DNA of 64,000 nt, from NCBI GenBank assembly GCA_963777665.1, contig CAVZRJ010000001.1, positions 682,001 through 746,000 of the forward strand, read 5' to 3'. Source of the stretch: Bog-756 sp963777665. Its GTDB lineage: Bacteria; Actinomycetota; Acidimicrobiia; Acidimicrobiales; RAAP-2. The notes below the pieces were generated by a model, which was not told where the DNA came from, ran no database searches, and saw only the letters and a program-made list of their open reading frames with translations. The position numbers were made by a program, and so were the translations under genes. Shown piece by piece: positions 25,448 through 34,493 of this stretch (positions within the stretch are counted from its first letter, which is position 1; each line of letters begins with the position of its first letter).

Positions 25448-27331
25448 TCAGTCCGTCATCGCACGGCGGTGCCGGCGCCGGCTCCACTTCACGCCGTACA
25501 TGGCGTCGTCGGCCCGACTCAGCAGCTTGGACGGATCGGTGTCCGGATTGTCGGCGAAGACGCCGCCCACCGAGGCCTCGGCGACGAGGGTCCGCCCTTC
25601 GATGCGGTAGGGCCGGGCCAACGCCTCCGAGATCCGGTCCCCGATCCGGAGCATCTCCTCCTCGCCACTCTCGATGTCGCAGACGATCACGAACTCATCG
25701 CCGCCCAACCGGGCAACCGTGTCCGAGGGCCGGACGATGGCGGAGAGCCGGCGGGCCACCGCGACGAGCATGTCGTCACCCACCTCGTGGCCGAGTGCGT
25801 CGTTGATCTCCTTGAACTCGTCGAGGTCGAGGAGATAGACCGCCACCCCGGAGTGTGCGGCGCCGGGACGCCCCGGCTCGCCGGCCTCGGCGCTCCGGGC
25901 CAGGCCGTCGATGGCCTCCTGGAGCCGCTCGGCGAGCAGGGCCCGGTTGGCCAGCCCGGTCAGCGGATCGTGGAGAGCCAGCTCGGCGAGGCGCTCCTCG
26001 TTGCGCTTCTGCTCGGTCACGTCGTGCATGGCCACGACCGCGCCGAGCTTCCAGCCGTCGTCGTCGACGAGGGCCTGCCCGTTGACGCTCACCTTGCGGT
26101 GCGCTCCGTCATCGGACTCGAGGAGGATCTCCACGTCGCGCAGACGCTCACCTGACATCGCCAGGAGCAGCGGGTTCTCGGCCGGCTCGAGCGGCTCGCC
26201 GTCGGCGCGCCGCAGCCGACTGCTCGAAGGGAGCCTCCCCACCGGCTCTGCGTCCCCCGCCAGGCCGTGGAGGCGCCGGGCCGCCGGATTGAACACGGTG
26301 ATCCGTCCTTCGGCGTCGCAGGCCACGATGCCCTCGTCGAGGGTGTCGAGCAGGACCTGGAGGAACCGCTCCTCCTGGCGCAAGGCGTACGCAGCGGCGC
26401 GCGGGCCCGTGATGTCGCTGATCGATCCCACCGCCCCCACGACCGTACCGTCGGGCTCGACGATGGCCGCAGCGTTGACCCGGACCCACCGCGACGGCCC
26501 TTCACGATCGCGGAACCCCAGCACCACGCCGACCACCCGGCGGCCCCGTCGCAAGCTGACCAGGACCGGGTGGTCCTCGTCGTCAACGGTCTCCCCGTCC
26601 TCGTCGAACAGGTCGAGCCCTTCGGCCCGCTGCACCTGGAGCACGTCCAGAAGCCGACGTCCGAGGAGTCGGATCCGGGGAACCGAGAAGAGCACCTCGA
26701 ACGCCTCGTTGACACGGACGATGCGGCCTGCCGCGTCGACCATGATCAGGCCATCGGCCAGCGACTCGACGATGACGTCCTGGCGCCGGTCGACCGCACG
26801 CACCCGCTGTTCGAGCCGCGTTCGCTCGGTGATGTCGCGGATGTTGAGCACGATCCCACCGATCGGGTCGTCGAGGTGATTGGCCGCCACCACCTCCAGG
26901 TCGATCGGGGTCCCGTCGGCACGGGTCGTCTCGAGCTCCAGCGAGAGGGAGAGCCGCCGTCGGGCCACCAGATCGTCGAAGAGCGAACGCACCGGGTCCA
27001 CGCTCAGCGATTCGAGGAGGCGGAAGGCATCCTGGCCGATCACGTTGCTGATGTCGTACCCGAGCAGCGTCTCGGCAGACGCGCTCACGAAGAGGAACCG
27101 TCCAACGGCTGAGACCACGGCGACCACGTCGGATTCGTGTTCCACGAGCGTGCGGAACCGGGGTGTCCCCGTCGGGCCCGACCCGTTGCCGGCGTGGGCC
27201 CCGTTCCCGGTCGTCGGGACGGCGTCGGGCACCGGGAGCGGTTGGACCGGGCCGCGCGGGTCCCGGTCATCGCTCTGCGGAGCGGCGGCGGATCCCTGCT
27301 CGGTCGCGCGGGAGGTGTGCTCCGCGCTCAT
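25448..27331 (-). CDS. PAS-PAS-PAS-GGDEF diguanylate cyclase
   Basis: A 627-residue signalling protein. After a variable N-terminus, three PAS domains follow: about 65-180 (FRTLVEHESDVVAVVSAVGR), 190-320 (VIVESLADGLIMVDAAGRIV) and 330-450 (LDTLDEGIVACDAEGRITVF). The GGDEF domain (about 455-620) has HDPLTGLANRALLAERL and an intact RLGGDEFVIV motif, so it should make cyclic di-GMP. No membrane helix is seen, so sensing is probably cytoplasmic, possibly through a bound cofactor or metabolite. Start ATG 27331 overlaps the upstream acyltransferase stop (ATGA). It replaces the gene order seen in M. tuberculosis, where no cyclase sits between patA and pimA. Confidence 0.93.
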   Translation of the reverse strand: MSAEHTSRATEQGSAAAPQSDDRDPRGPVQPLPVPDAVPTTGNGAHAGNGSGPTGTPRFRTLVEHESDVVAVVSAVGRFLFVSASAETLLGYDISNVIGQDAFRLLESLSVDPVRSLFDDLVARRRLSLSLELETTRADGTPIDLEVVAANHLDDPIGGIVLNIRDITERTRLEQRVRAVDRRQDVIVESLADGLIMVDAAGRIVRVNEAFEVLFSVPRIRLLGRRLLDVLQVQRAEGLDLFDEDGETVDDEDHPVLVSLRRGRRVVGVVLGFRDREGPSRWVRVNAAAIVEPDGTVVGAVGSISDITGPRAAAYALRQEERFLQVLLDTLDEGIVACDAEGRITVFNPAARRLHGLAGDAEPVGRLPSSSRLRRADGEPLEPAENPLLLAMSGERLRDVEILLESDDGAHRKVSVNGQALVDDDGWKLGAVVAMHDVTEQKRNEERLAELALHDPLTGLANRALLAERLQEAIDGLARSAEAGEPGRPGAAHSGVAVYLLDLDEFKEINDALGHEVGDDMLVAVARRLSAIVRPSDTVARLGGDEFVIVCDIESGEEEMLRIGDRISEALARPYRIEGRTLVAEASVGGVFADNPDTDPSKLLSRADDAMYGVKWSRRRHRRAMTD

Positions 27332-28248
27332 GCCGGTACCCCGTCCGCGTCCCTGGTGGTCACCGGCCGGTCGGCCAACCACAGCGGCTGGAAGACGTGC
27401 CACTGTTCGGGGGCACGTCGGATGAGGCCCTCGAGCCGCGTGGCGATCTCCTGGGTCAACCGGGCGACGTCGGCGCGCAGCTTACCGGTCCGGGTGGTGT
27501 CGAGCGGCGGTTCGACCACGGCGCGGTGATCGCGTCCCGGGCCGCTGTAGACGGCGCCGGTGACCAGGACCGCGTCACTGCGGAGGGCCAGCGTGGCCGG
27601 ACCCGCCGGCATGGTGGTCGTCTCGCCGAAGAACTCGACCTCGATCCCGGTGCCCTCGATGTCGCGGTCGCAGAGGAGGCCGACCAGGCCCCCGTTGCGC
27701 AATGTGGTCATGAGGGTCCCGCCCGACCGGTGGTCCAGCGGGACGATGGTCAGCCCCATGGCCGCCCGCTGCTCGACGAAGTAGTCGAAGAGCTCGGGCG
27801 GTTCGATGCGCTCGGCGACGGCCGTCATCGGCAATCCCTGCGTGGCGAGAAAGGCACCCCCGTACTCCCAGCTCCCTATGTGCGGTAGCGCCATCACGAC
27901 ACCCTTGCCTCGGGCCATCCCATCGTGCAGGTGGTGGAGGCCGTCCACGCACGTTCGCCGGACGATCTCGTCCGAGGGCGTGCTCCCGATCCTGGCCCCT
28001 TCTACCCAGTATCGAGCGTAGGCCCGAAACGCGCGCCGTGCCCACTGATCGAGCAACTCGCCGTCGGATGCCCCTCCCCCGACGACCCTGCGGAGGTTGG
28101 CGGAGATCATCGCGCGGTGCTGGTGGCGCACCCGGTAGAGGACGTCCCCGACCATGGAGGCCACGCTCAGCGCGACCGGCTCGGGCAGCGCTGAGATGCA
28201 GCGGCCGAGGGTGGTGTAGGTCCGGAGGACCAGCCTGCCATTGCCCAC
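27328..28248 (-). CDS. Phosphatidylinositol mannoside acyltransferase-like (LpxL/HtrB family)
   Basis: A 306-residue lysophospholipid acyltransferase. The catalytic HxxxxE is in VMALPHIGSWEYGGAFLA near residue 118, and the later LCDRDIEGTGIEVEFFGE segment matches the family. In mycobacteria the neighbour PatA acylates PIM1/PIM2. Position between the phosphatidylinositol-phosphate synthase and PimA-like genes supports the same role here. The stop overlaps the cyclase start by four bases, and the gene follows the synthase by 36 bases. Confidence 0.88.
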   Translation of the reverse strand: MGNGRLVLRTYTTLGRCISALPEPVALSVASMVGDVLYRVRHQHRAMISANLRRVVGGGASDGELLDQWARRAFRAYARYWVEGARIGSTPSDEIVRRTCVDGLHHLHDGMARGKGVVMALPHIGSWEYGGAFLATQGLPMTAVAERIEPPELFDYFVEQRAAMGLTIVPLDHRSGGTLMTTLRNGGLVGLLCDRDIEGTGIEVEFFGETTTMPAGPATLALRSDAVLVTGAVYSGPGRDHRAVVEPPLDTTRTGKLRADVARLTQEIATRLEGLIRRAPEQWHVFQPLWLADRPVTTRDADGVPA

Positions 28249-28284
28249 GGACCTCAGCCCCCGACGATGCTGTCGTTAGAACGT

Positions 28285-29061
28285 TCAGGCGTGACGTCGG
28301 CCGGCGCGCTGGCGGAACCCCTGCCGGGCATGCCTCGCCCTCCACGTCCGACCGGACCGGCTGGCCAGTTCCCCCTGTCGACGGGCACGCCAGCGGGAGG
28401 GGAACGACGAGCCGGTACGTCCCCCGATCCTGGGAGTCGTCCGGGGCCGCCGCGTGCGGCGGACCGTCGCCTGAGGCGAGGGGGGCTCGGCCAGGCGCCA
28501 GACCCTGGCGAACCGCCCGGCCGCGGTGGCCAGGGTGAGGGCGAGCATGACCCAGAGCACCGGGACCAGGAACGAGGCGGACAGGAAGCCGATGCCGAGC
28601 AGGATCATCCGCTCGGCCCGTTCCATCAGGCCACCTTTGGCCGAGATGCCCAACGACTCGGCCTTGGCGCGCTGGTACGAGACGAGCGAGGTCGCACCGA
28701 GGATGGCAAAGGGCAGCAGCACCAGGTGGCCGGGGTGGGTGGCCGCGAGGTACCAGGCGACGCCGCCGAGGATGAGCGCGTCCGACACCCGGTCGGTGAC
28801 CGAGTCGAAGAAGGCCCCCCGCACCGACGAGGTGCCCGACGCCTTGGCGACCGGGCCGTCCAGGAGGTCGTGGAGACCGGTCAGGATCAGGAGGATGATG
28901 GCAAGGTGCAAGTGGCCGGTCGCGACCGCCACTGCTGTGCCCGCCGCGGAGATCAGGCCGGTGGCCGTGAGCAGGTCCGCGGTCACCCCCATCCGATGCA
29001 GCCTTCGCCCGGCGGGACCGGTCCCCCGGTCCACCGCCTCGCGCCATCGCCCGTCGAACAT
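28285..29061 (-). CDS. CDP-alcohol phosphatidyltransferase, probably phosphatidylinositol phosphate synthase
   Basis: A 258-residue membrane enzyme. The CDP-alcohol signature is HDLLDGPVAKASGTSSVRGA followed by FFDSVTDRVSD, with the four aspartates that bind metal; the usual Arg/Lys position holds Lys. Several hydrophobic helices surround it. Synteny with thrS, the HIT protein, PatA-like and PimA-like genes equals the M. tuberculosis pgsA1 locus. After residue about 182 the protein continues with 75 Arg/Ser-rich residues that have no counterpart in typical 200-residue homologues, so it may be a lineage-specific basic tail or read-through after a lost stop. Confidence 0.87.
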   Translation of the reverse strand: MFDGRWREAVDRGTGPAGRRLHRMGVTADLLTATGLISAAGTAVAVATGHLHLAIILLILTGLHDLLDGPVAKASGTSSVRGAFFDSVTDRVSDALILGGVAWYLAATHPGHLVLLPFAILGATSLVSYQRAKAESLGISAKGGLMERAERMILLGIGFLSASFLVPVLWVMLALTLATAAGRFARVWRLAEPPSPQATVRRTRRPRTTPRIGGRTGSSFPSRWRARRQGELASRSGRTWRARHARQGFRQRAGRRHA

Positions 29062-29162
29062 CGGTTCCTCCAGAAGGTCCAGCTCAGCGTACCACCTGGT
29101 CGCTCGCGAACCCGCGCTCGCTCAGGGGCGCGGAACGCGACGGCGTCTGGCCCGCGCCGTGC

Positions 29163-29717
29163 TCACGCAGCGTCCCGTGGCCAATCGGCATGCAGGCGCT
29201 CCCAGCTCGAGGCGAGGGTCTCCGGCAGCACCCTGGTCTCGGCCACCGAGGTCATGAAGTTGGTGTCACCCACCCAGCGGGGCACCGCATGCAGATGCAG
29301 ATGCTGGGGGATGCCGGCCCCGGCGGCCTTCCCGAGGTTGGCTCCGAGGTTCATACCCTCCGGGTGGTAGGCCGCCTCGAGGGCGGCGACCCCGAGGCGG
29401 AGTGCCGACCACAGCTCGGCGCCCTCGACGTCGGTCAACTCGGCCAGCGTCCGCACGTGCCGGAGGGGGACCGCCATCAGGTGCCCGCTCGCGTAGGGGT
29501 ATGCGTTGAGCACCACCAGCGTGGTGGGACCGATCCACAGCACTCCGTTCTCGGCCGACGGTGGCCCGCTCGCCGCGATCCGGCAGAAGACACAGTGGTC
29601 GGGTCCGCCGGGGTCGGGCACAGCCGGCTCGGTCCCGCCGCCCTCGCCCCTCGTGGCCCCACCCGCACCCGTCACGTACGGACCTCTCCACCCGGCCCAC
29701 AGTCGGTCGAGGGTCAC
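29163..29717 (-). CDS. HIT domain protein, Ap4A phosphorylase-like
   Basis: A 184-residue histidine-triad nucleotide-binding protein. The triad is in IPQHLHLHAVPRWVGDTNF, the Cys pair in HCVFCRIAASG, and the N-terminal RLWAGWRGPYV block is characteristic of the actinobacterial Rv2613c type, which cleaves diadenosine tetraphosphate with phosphate. The start is GTG 29717, overlapping the thrS stop in GTGA; longer frames upstream lie inside thrS. Coupling to thrS is notable because aminoacyl-tRNA synthetases make Ap4A as a side product, so this gene may clear it. Confidence 0.9.
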   Translation of the reverse strand: MTLDRLWAGWRGPYVTGAGGATRGEGGGTEPAVPDPGGPDHCVFCRIAASGPPSAENGVLWIGPTTLVVLNAYPYASGHLMAVPLRHVRTLAELTDVEGAELWSALRLGVAALEAAYHPEGMNLGANLGKAAGAGIPQHLHLHAVPRWVGDTNFMTSVAETRVLPETLASSWERLHADWPRDAA

Positions 29718-31717
29718 GCGCCGGCGGTCGAGCCCGACGATTCCGGCAGTCTCCGCTCGGCGATCTCGCGTTCGAGCGCTTCGGTGAAGTCCGTGACCGG
29801 GACGCCCCGCACGGGACGATCGCCCCCCCGCCGGTTGACCCCGACGGTGCCGCCGGCCACGTCGTCGTCGCCGACCACCAGGATGTAGGGCGTCTTGAGC
29901 AGCTTGGCCCGGCGGATCCGGGCGGAAAGCGGCTCGTCGGCGGGTTCGAGCCCCACCCGGACCCCGACCGCGGCCAGACGGGCGGCCACCTTGTCGGCGT
30001 ACCCCTGGTGGTCGTCCCGCACGCCGAGGACCCGCACCTGCTCGGGCGCCAGCCAGGTGGGCAGGGCCCCGGCGTAGTGCTCCAACAGGATGGCGAAGAA
30101 CCGCTCCACCGAGCCGAACAGCGCACGGTGGATCATGATCGGCAGGTGGCGGGCGTTGTCGGACCCGATGTACTCGGCGGCGAACCGGCGGGGTGTCTGG
30201 AAGTCGAGCTGGATCGTCGACATCTGGTGGGTCCGCCCGATGGCGTCCTTGGCCTGCACGGAGATCTTGGGCCCGTAGAAGGCACCGCCGCCCTCGTCGA
30301 GTACCAGGTCGAGGCCCATCCCGAGTGCCGCGCTGCGGAGCGCCTCGGTGGCCTCGTCCCAATCCTCGGTCGAGCCGGCCGCCTTGCCCTCGGGACGGGT
30401 CGAGAGCTCGAGGAAGAAGTCCTCGAGGCCGTAGTCGCGCAGCACCGAGAGCACGAAGGTCAGCGTCGAGTGGAGCTCGTCGGCCATCTGCTCCCGGGTG
30501 CAGAAGATGTGCGCGTCGTCCTGGGTCATCCCTCGCACCCGGGTCAGGCCGTGTACCACCCCCGACTTCTCGTACCGGTAGACACTGCCGAATTCGAAGA
30601 GCCGGAGCGGTAGCTCTCGGTACGAGCGCTGACGGCTCTTGAAGATGAGAACGTGGAACGGACAGTTCATCGGCTTGAGGTAGTAGCGCTGCCCGCCGTC
30701 GAGCTCCATCGGCGGGAACATCCCCTCGGCGAACCAGTCGAGGTGTCCCGAGGTCTCGAACAGCTCGGACTTGGTGATGTGGGGCGTGTTGACGAACTCG
30801 TACCCGGCCGCCACATGACGCTGGCGCGAGTAGTCCTCCATCAACCGGCGGATCGTTCCGCCCTTCGGGTGGAAGACCGGCAGGCCCGACCCGATCTCCT
30901 CGGGGAACGAGAACAAGTCGAGCTCCGCACCGAGCTTGCGGTGGTCGCGCCGCTCGGCCTCCTCGAGGAGCCGGAGGTGCTCGGCCAGCGCGGCCTCCGA
31001 CTCCCAGGCGGTGCCGTAGATGCGCTGGAGCTGCTGGCGCTTCTCGTCCCCGCGCCAGTAGGCGCCCGCCACCCGCTGGAGGGCGAAGTGGCCGAGCCGG
31101 CCGGTGCTCGGCACGTGGGGTCCACGGCACAGGTCGGTGAACGCGGGCGGGTTCCGGTAGATCGAGATCGATGTCCCGTTCGCGCCCTCGCCGGCTGCGT
31201 CGATCTCGTTGCCGCCGGCGGCCACCGCCTCGATGATCTCGCGCTTGAACGGCTGGTCCGCGAAGAGTTCCAGTCCCTCTCCGATCGAATGCTCTTCGCG
31301 TACGAAGGGCTGGTCCTCGGTCATGATCGCCCGCATCTCGGTGGCCACCCGCTCGAGATCCTCATCGCTGAAGTGGGCCCCACCCGGCAGCCCGAAGTCG
31401 TAGTAGAAGCCATCCTCGATCACCGGGCCGATGGCGTAGCGAGCGCCCGGCCAGAGCCGCAGGACCGCCTGGGCCAGCACATGGGCGGTCGAGTGACGCA
31501 GCACCTCGCGGCCGAGGGCCGAATCGGCGGTGACCACGGTCACCTCGGCGCCGTCGGGAACGACGGCCGACAGATCCACGGGCACGCCGTCGAAGGTGGC
31601 GGCGAGCGCGGCCTTGGCAAGACGCGGACCGATCGCGGCGGCTAGTTCGAGGGCCGTGGAACCCTCGGCCAGCTCCTTGGTGGACCCATCGGGGAGTCGC
31701 ACGCTGACGGCTGCCAT
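29714..31717 (-). CDS. thrS: Threonyl-tRNA synthetase
   Basis: A 667-residue class II synthetase. It has an N-terminal TGS domain (1-60), the editing domain with REVLRHSTAHVLAQAVLRLW and the Cys in FTDLCRGPHVPSTG, the catalytic core (YYLKPMNCPFHVLIFKSRQR, RVRGMTQDDAHIFCT), and the C-terminal anticodon domain (QVRVLGVRDDHQGYADKVAA). ATG 31717 is preceded by GGAGAAAGG. The 114-base gap to mshC holds no recognisable T-box. It is the first gene of the thrS-HIT-pgsA-patA-pimA string. Confidence 0.96.
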   Translation of the reverse strand: MAAVSVRLPDGSTKELAEGSTALELAAAIGPRLAKAALAATFDGVPVDLSAVVPDGAEVTVVTADSALGREVLRHSTAHVLAQAVLRLWPGARYAIGPVIEDGFYYDFGLPGGAHFSDEDLERVATEMRAIMTEDQPFVREEHSIGEGLELFADQPFKREIIEAVAAGGNEIDAAGEGANGTSISIYRNPPAFTDLCRGPHVPSTGRLGHFALQRVAGAYWRGDEKRQQLQRIYGTAWESEAALAEHLRLLEEAERRDHRKLGAELDLFSFPEEIGSGLPVFHPKGGTIRRLMEDYSRQRHVAAGYEFVNTPHITKSELFETSGHLDWFAEGMFPPMELDGGQRYYLKPMNCPFHVLIFKSRQRSYRELPLRLFEFGSVYRYEKSGVVHGLTRVRGMTQDDAHIFCTREQMADELHSTLTFVLSVLRDYGLEDFFLELSTRPEGKAAGSTEDWDEATEALRSAALGMGLDLVLDEGGGAFYGPKISVQAKDAIGRTHQMSTIQLDFQTPRRFAAEYIGSDNARHLPIMIHRALFGSVERFFAILLEHYAGALPTWLAPEQVRVLGVRDDHQGYADKVAARLAAVGVRVGLEPADEPLSARIRRAKLLKTPYILVVGDDDVAGGTVGVNRRGGDRPVRGVPVTDFTEALEREIAERRLPESSGSTAGA

Positions 31718-31831
31718 TGGTGTGCCTTTCTCCGAGCTTCGGCGTCGACGGTGTCCCGCGAGTGGAAGGTGCTGGACCACCCCCCGGCGGCGAACGGGGC
31801 CGGCCGGTGCACCGATCCGATCCGGACAGTG

Positions 31832-32959
31832 CTACAGGGTAACGCCCAGCAACGCTGCCCCACGGACGACCGGGCGGCCGGCGGCGGCCTCCGTGTCGAG
31901 GGCGTGGAGGGCGGATGGGGTGTCGAGGTCGTCGTCGAGGGCGGCGCGCACCAGAACGAGGCCCTCCTCTTCGGGCCCGGATCCGTCCCCGGCAGCACGC
32001 CAGGCGGCGAGGCGGGCGGCGGCGCGCACCAGATCACCATCCGACCACTCCCAGTCGGGCCGGTAGTGGTGCGAGAGCAGGGCCAGGCGTACGGCCGCCG
32101 GCTCCCACTCCTTCAGCAGATCGCCGACGAAGACCAGATTGCCGAGGGACTTCGACATCTTGGTGCCATCGAGGCCCACGAGACCGACGTGGAGCCAATG
32201 GCGGACGAAGCGGGTCCCGGTCACCGACTCGGACTGGGCGGCCTCGCACTCGTGATGAGGGAAGACCAGGTCCCGCCCACCACCGTGGACGTCGACGGTC
32301 TCGCCGAGCTCCCGGAGGGCAAGGGCCGAGCACTCGATGTGCCAACCGGGCCGACCGGGTCCCCAGCGCGACTCCCACGACGGTTCGTCGGCCAGGGGGG
32401 GTTGCCAGAGGACGAAGTCGAGGGGGTGCCGCTTGTGCGGGTCGTGCGGATTGCCACCGTGCTCGGCGGCGAGGGCCACCATGGCGTCCTGTCCGAGATG
32501 GCTGACCTCGCCGAACCGGGGGAAGGTGGTCACGTCGAAGTAGACCGCACCACCGGATCGGTATGCATTCCCCGACTCGAGCACCGCGCCGATGAGCGTG
32601 AGGATCTCGGGGATGGCCGAGGTGGCCCGGGGCTCGGACCACGCGGGGAGGAGCCCGAGCGCGGCCATGTCCGCGTCGAACCGGGTCATCTCCTCGGCGG
32701 CCAGGTCGAGGTAGTGCACGCCGAGCTCGCGGGCCTTGCGCAGGATGTCGTCGTCCACATCGGTGACGTTGCGGACACACCGCGTGCCGTGCCCGAGATC
32801 GCGCAGCCGGCGCTGCAGGACGTCGAAGGCCAGGTAGACCTGTGCGTGTCCCAGGTGGGCCGAATCGTACGGGGTGATCCCGCACGAGTAGAGCGTGACG
32901 AGGGGACCAGCCTCGAGTGGGGCGATCTCCCGGCGGGCTGTGTCGTAGAGGCGGATCAT
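31832..32959 (-). CDS. mshC: L-cysteine:GlcN-Ins ligase MshC (mycothiol biosynthesis)
   Basis: A 375-residue class I synthetase-like ligase that joins cysteine to GlcN-inositol, the third step of mycothiol synthesis. The N-terminal RLYDTARREIAPL, YSCGITPYDSAHLGHAQVYL and CVRNVTDVDDDIL fit MshC; the CGITPYD segment separates it from CysS, which has CGPTVYD. GRPGWHIECSALAL and FPHHECEAAQSESVTG carry zinc and substrate ligands, and GTKMSKSLGN is the KMSKS loop. It is shorter than CysS (about 460) because the anticodon domain is missing. A diverged CysS remains a weaker alternative. Confidence 0.85.
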   Translation of the reverse strand: MIRLYDTARREIAPLEAGPLVTLYSCGITPYDSAHLGHAQVYLAFDVLQRRLRDLGHGTRCVRNVTDVDDDILRKARELGVHYLDLAAEEMTRFDADMAALGLLPAWSEPRATSAIPEILTLIGAVLESGNAYRSGGAVYFDVTTFPRFGEVSHLGQDAMVALAAEHGGNPHDPHKRHPLDFVLWQPPLADEPSWESRWGPGRPGWHIECSALALRELGETVDVHGGGRDLVFPHHECEAAQSESVTGTRFVRHWLHVGLVGLDGTKMSKSLGNLVFVGDLLKEWEPAAVRLALLSHHYRPDWEWSDGDLVRAAARLAAWRAAGDGSGPEEEGLVLVRAALDDDLDTPSALHALDTEAAAGRPVVRGAALLGVTL

Positions 32960-32978
32960 CGGGATTCGATCCGGCTGC

Positions 32979-33632
32979 TCACCCGAGCCCGGTCAGCCGC
33001 ACGGCTGTGTGCACCTTGTGCCGGATGTTGACCGTGATCAGCACGGCGGTCAAGGCCTCGATGGCGGCGGCCTGCGACAGGCTCCCCGCGTCGACGCCGC
33101 GCAGGCCCTCGACGCGGCCGACCAGGGCGACCGTGGCAGCAGTGGCCTCGGGGTGGTCCGAGCAGACCAGCACATCGGAGTCCATCGGCGTGGTCAGGCG
33201 CTCCATCTCCGATGCGGGCAGGTGGTGGAGGGCGGCCGAGACCAGGGCCTCGGGGAGCGCGGCCTGGAGGGTCGCAGCCATCGAGCCCCGTGGCGGCATC
33301 AGGGCCACGAACTCACGTCCTTCCTTGACCAGAGCGTTGACCATCGAGACGACCACCTTTCCCGACAGCGCTGCACGAAGGGGCGCAACCGTCGTGACGA
33401 GCCCGTCCCACGGAGTGGCCACGACGACCAGCTCGGCGGCGGCGGCCTCCTCGTTGGACGCCCCGGTGATCGCGAGGTCACGGTCGCGCCACGAATCGAC
33501 GATACCTGCGGCCACCCCGGCGGCGCGCGCTGCGTCACGGGATCCGATCACGATCCCGTCGCCGGCGGCGGCGAGGCGAACCGCCAGGCCGCGGCCCGCG
33601 GGCCCGGTCCCTCCCAGGATACCGATGCGCAT
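32979..33632 (-). CDS. npdG: NADPH-dependent F420 reductase
   Basis: A 217-residue Rossmann protein starting MRIGILGGTGPAGRGLAVRL, the pattern of F420H2:NADP oxidoreductase, followed by IVIGSRDAARA, ELVVVATPWDGLVTTV and KVVVSMVNALVKEG. It transfers hydride between NADPH and coenzyme F420. This supports an F420-using organism, along with the LLM-class enzyme at 47881. The start ATG 33632 is chosen at the Rossmann motif; the frame extends upstream only through the opposite-strand fabI. It is 19 bases upstream of mshC on the same strand. Confidence 0.9.
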   Translation of the reverse strand: MRIGILGGTGPAGRGLAVRLAAAGDGIVIGSRDAARAAGVAAGIVDSWRDRDLAITGASNEEAAAAELVVVATPWDGLVTTVAPLRAALSGKVVVSMVNALVKEGREFVALMPPRGSMAATLQAALPEALVSAALHHLPASEMERLTTPMDSDVLVCSDHPEATAATVALVGRVEGLRGVDAGSLSQAAAIEALTAVLITVNIRHKVHTAVRLTGLG

Positions 33633-33693
33633 CGCCCTACCCTTGCACACCCCCCCCGGAGCCCGTACCGGGGTCCGGCTACCCTGTGCGCGC

Positions 33694-34482
33694 ATGGGAC
33701 TCCTCGAGGGAAAGCGCATCCTGGTCACCGGCGTGCTCACCGACGCGTCCCTGGCGTTCGCGGTGGCACGTTCCGCGCAGCAGGAGGGGGCCGAGGTCGT
33801 GCTCTCGGGCGCGGGGCGAGGACTCTCCCTGACCAGGCGCACGGCCCGCAAGCTGCCAACTGAGGTCGACGTGCTCGAGATCGATGTGACCCAACCGGAT
33901 CAGCTCGCGGGAGCCGGCGCCCGGCTGGCCGAGCGGTGGGACCGGTTGGACGGCCTGTTGCACGCGATCGGCTTTGCGCCACCCGAGTGCCTCGGCGGCG
34001 ACATGTTCCAGGCAACCTGGGACGAGGTCTCGGTCGCGCTCCACGTGTCCACCTACTCGCTCAAGGCGCTGGTCGAGGTGTTCCGTCCGCTGCTGGTGGC
34101 AGCCAGCGCGAACGGCCGACCCGGTGCGTCGGTGGTCGGGCTGGACTTCGACGCCACGGTGGCCTGGCCCGGCTACGACTGGATGGGCGTCTCGAAGGCC
34201 GCCCTCGAATCGCTCTCCCGGTACCTGGCACGGGACCTCGGCCCCGAGCGGATCCGCGTCAACCTGGTGGCCGCGGGACCGGTCAAGACGATGGCGGCCA
34301 AGTCGATCCCCGGGTTCTCGACCTTCGAGGAGACCTGGTCCGACCGGGCACCGCTCGGGTGGGACGTGCTCGACGCGGAGGTGGTCGCGCGGGCGTGCGT
34401 GGCCCTACTGTCCGATCTCCTGCCCATGACCACCGGGGAGATCCTCCACGTCGACGGCGGCATGCACGCCGTGGGCGCCTGA
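33694..34482 (+). CDS. fabI: Enoyl-[acyl-carrier-protein] reductase (FabI/InhA type)
   Basis: A 262-residue short-chain reductase of the FabI/InhA class, the last step of the fatty-acid elongation cycle. The nucleotide site is ILVTGVLTDASLAFAVARSA, the catalytic pair Y-x6-K is in GYDWMGVSKAALESLSRYLA, and IRVNLVAAGPVKTMAAKSIP is the substrate loop. TTGEILHVDGGMHAVGA closes the chain. Start ATG 33694 gives MGLLEGKRILVTG. No clear ribosome site is visible, so it may be leaderless or weakly initiated. It is divergent from the F420 reductase (61 bases). Confidence 0.93.
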   Translation: MGLLEGKRILVTGVLTDASLAFAVARSAQQEGAEVVLSGAGRGLSLTRRTARKLPTEVDVLEIDVTQPDQLAGAGARLAERWDRLDGLLHAIGFAPPECLGGDMFQATWDEVSVALHVSTYSLKALVEVFRPLLVAASANGRPGASVVGLDFDATVAWPGYDWMGVSKAALESLSRYLARDLGPERIRVNLVAAGPVKTMAAKSIPGFSTFEETWSDRAPLGWDVLDAEVVARACVALLSDLLPMTTGEILHVDGGMHAVGA

Positions 34483-34493
34483 CGGCACCCGCC

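Noticed and set aside
31718..31831. T-box or other riboswitch before thrS
   Set aside because: No T-box core or specifier stem is visible in the 114 bases; only a ribosome site is evident.
31832..32959. Cysteinyl-tRNA synthetase
   Set aside because: It is shorter than CysS, lacks the anticodon domain and has the CGITPYD motif of MshC.
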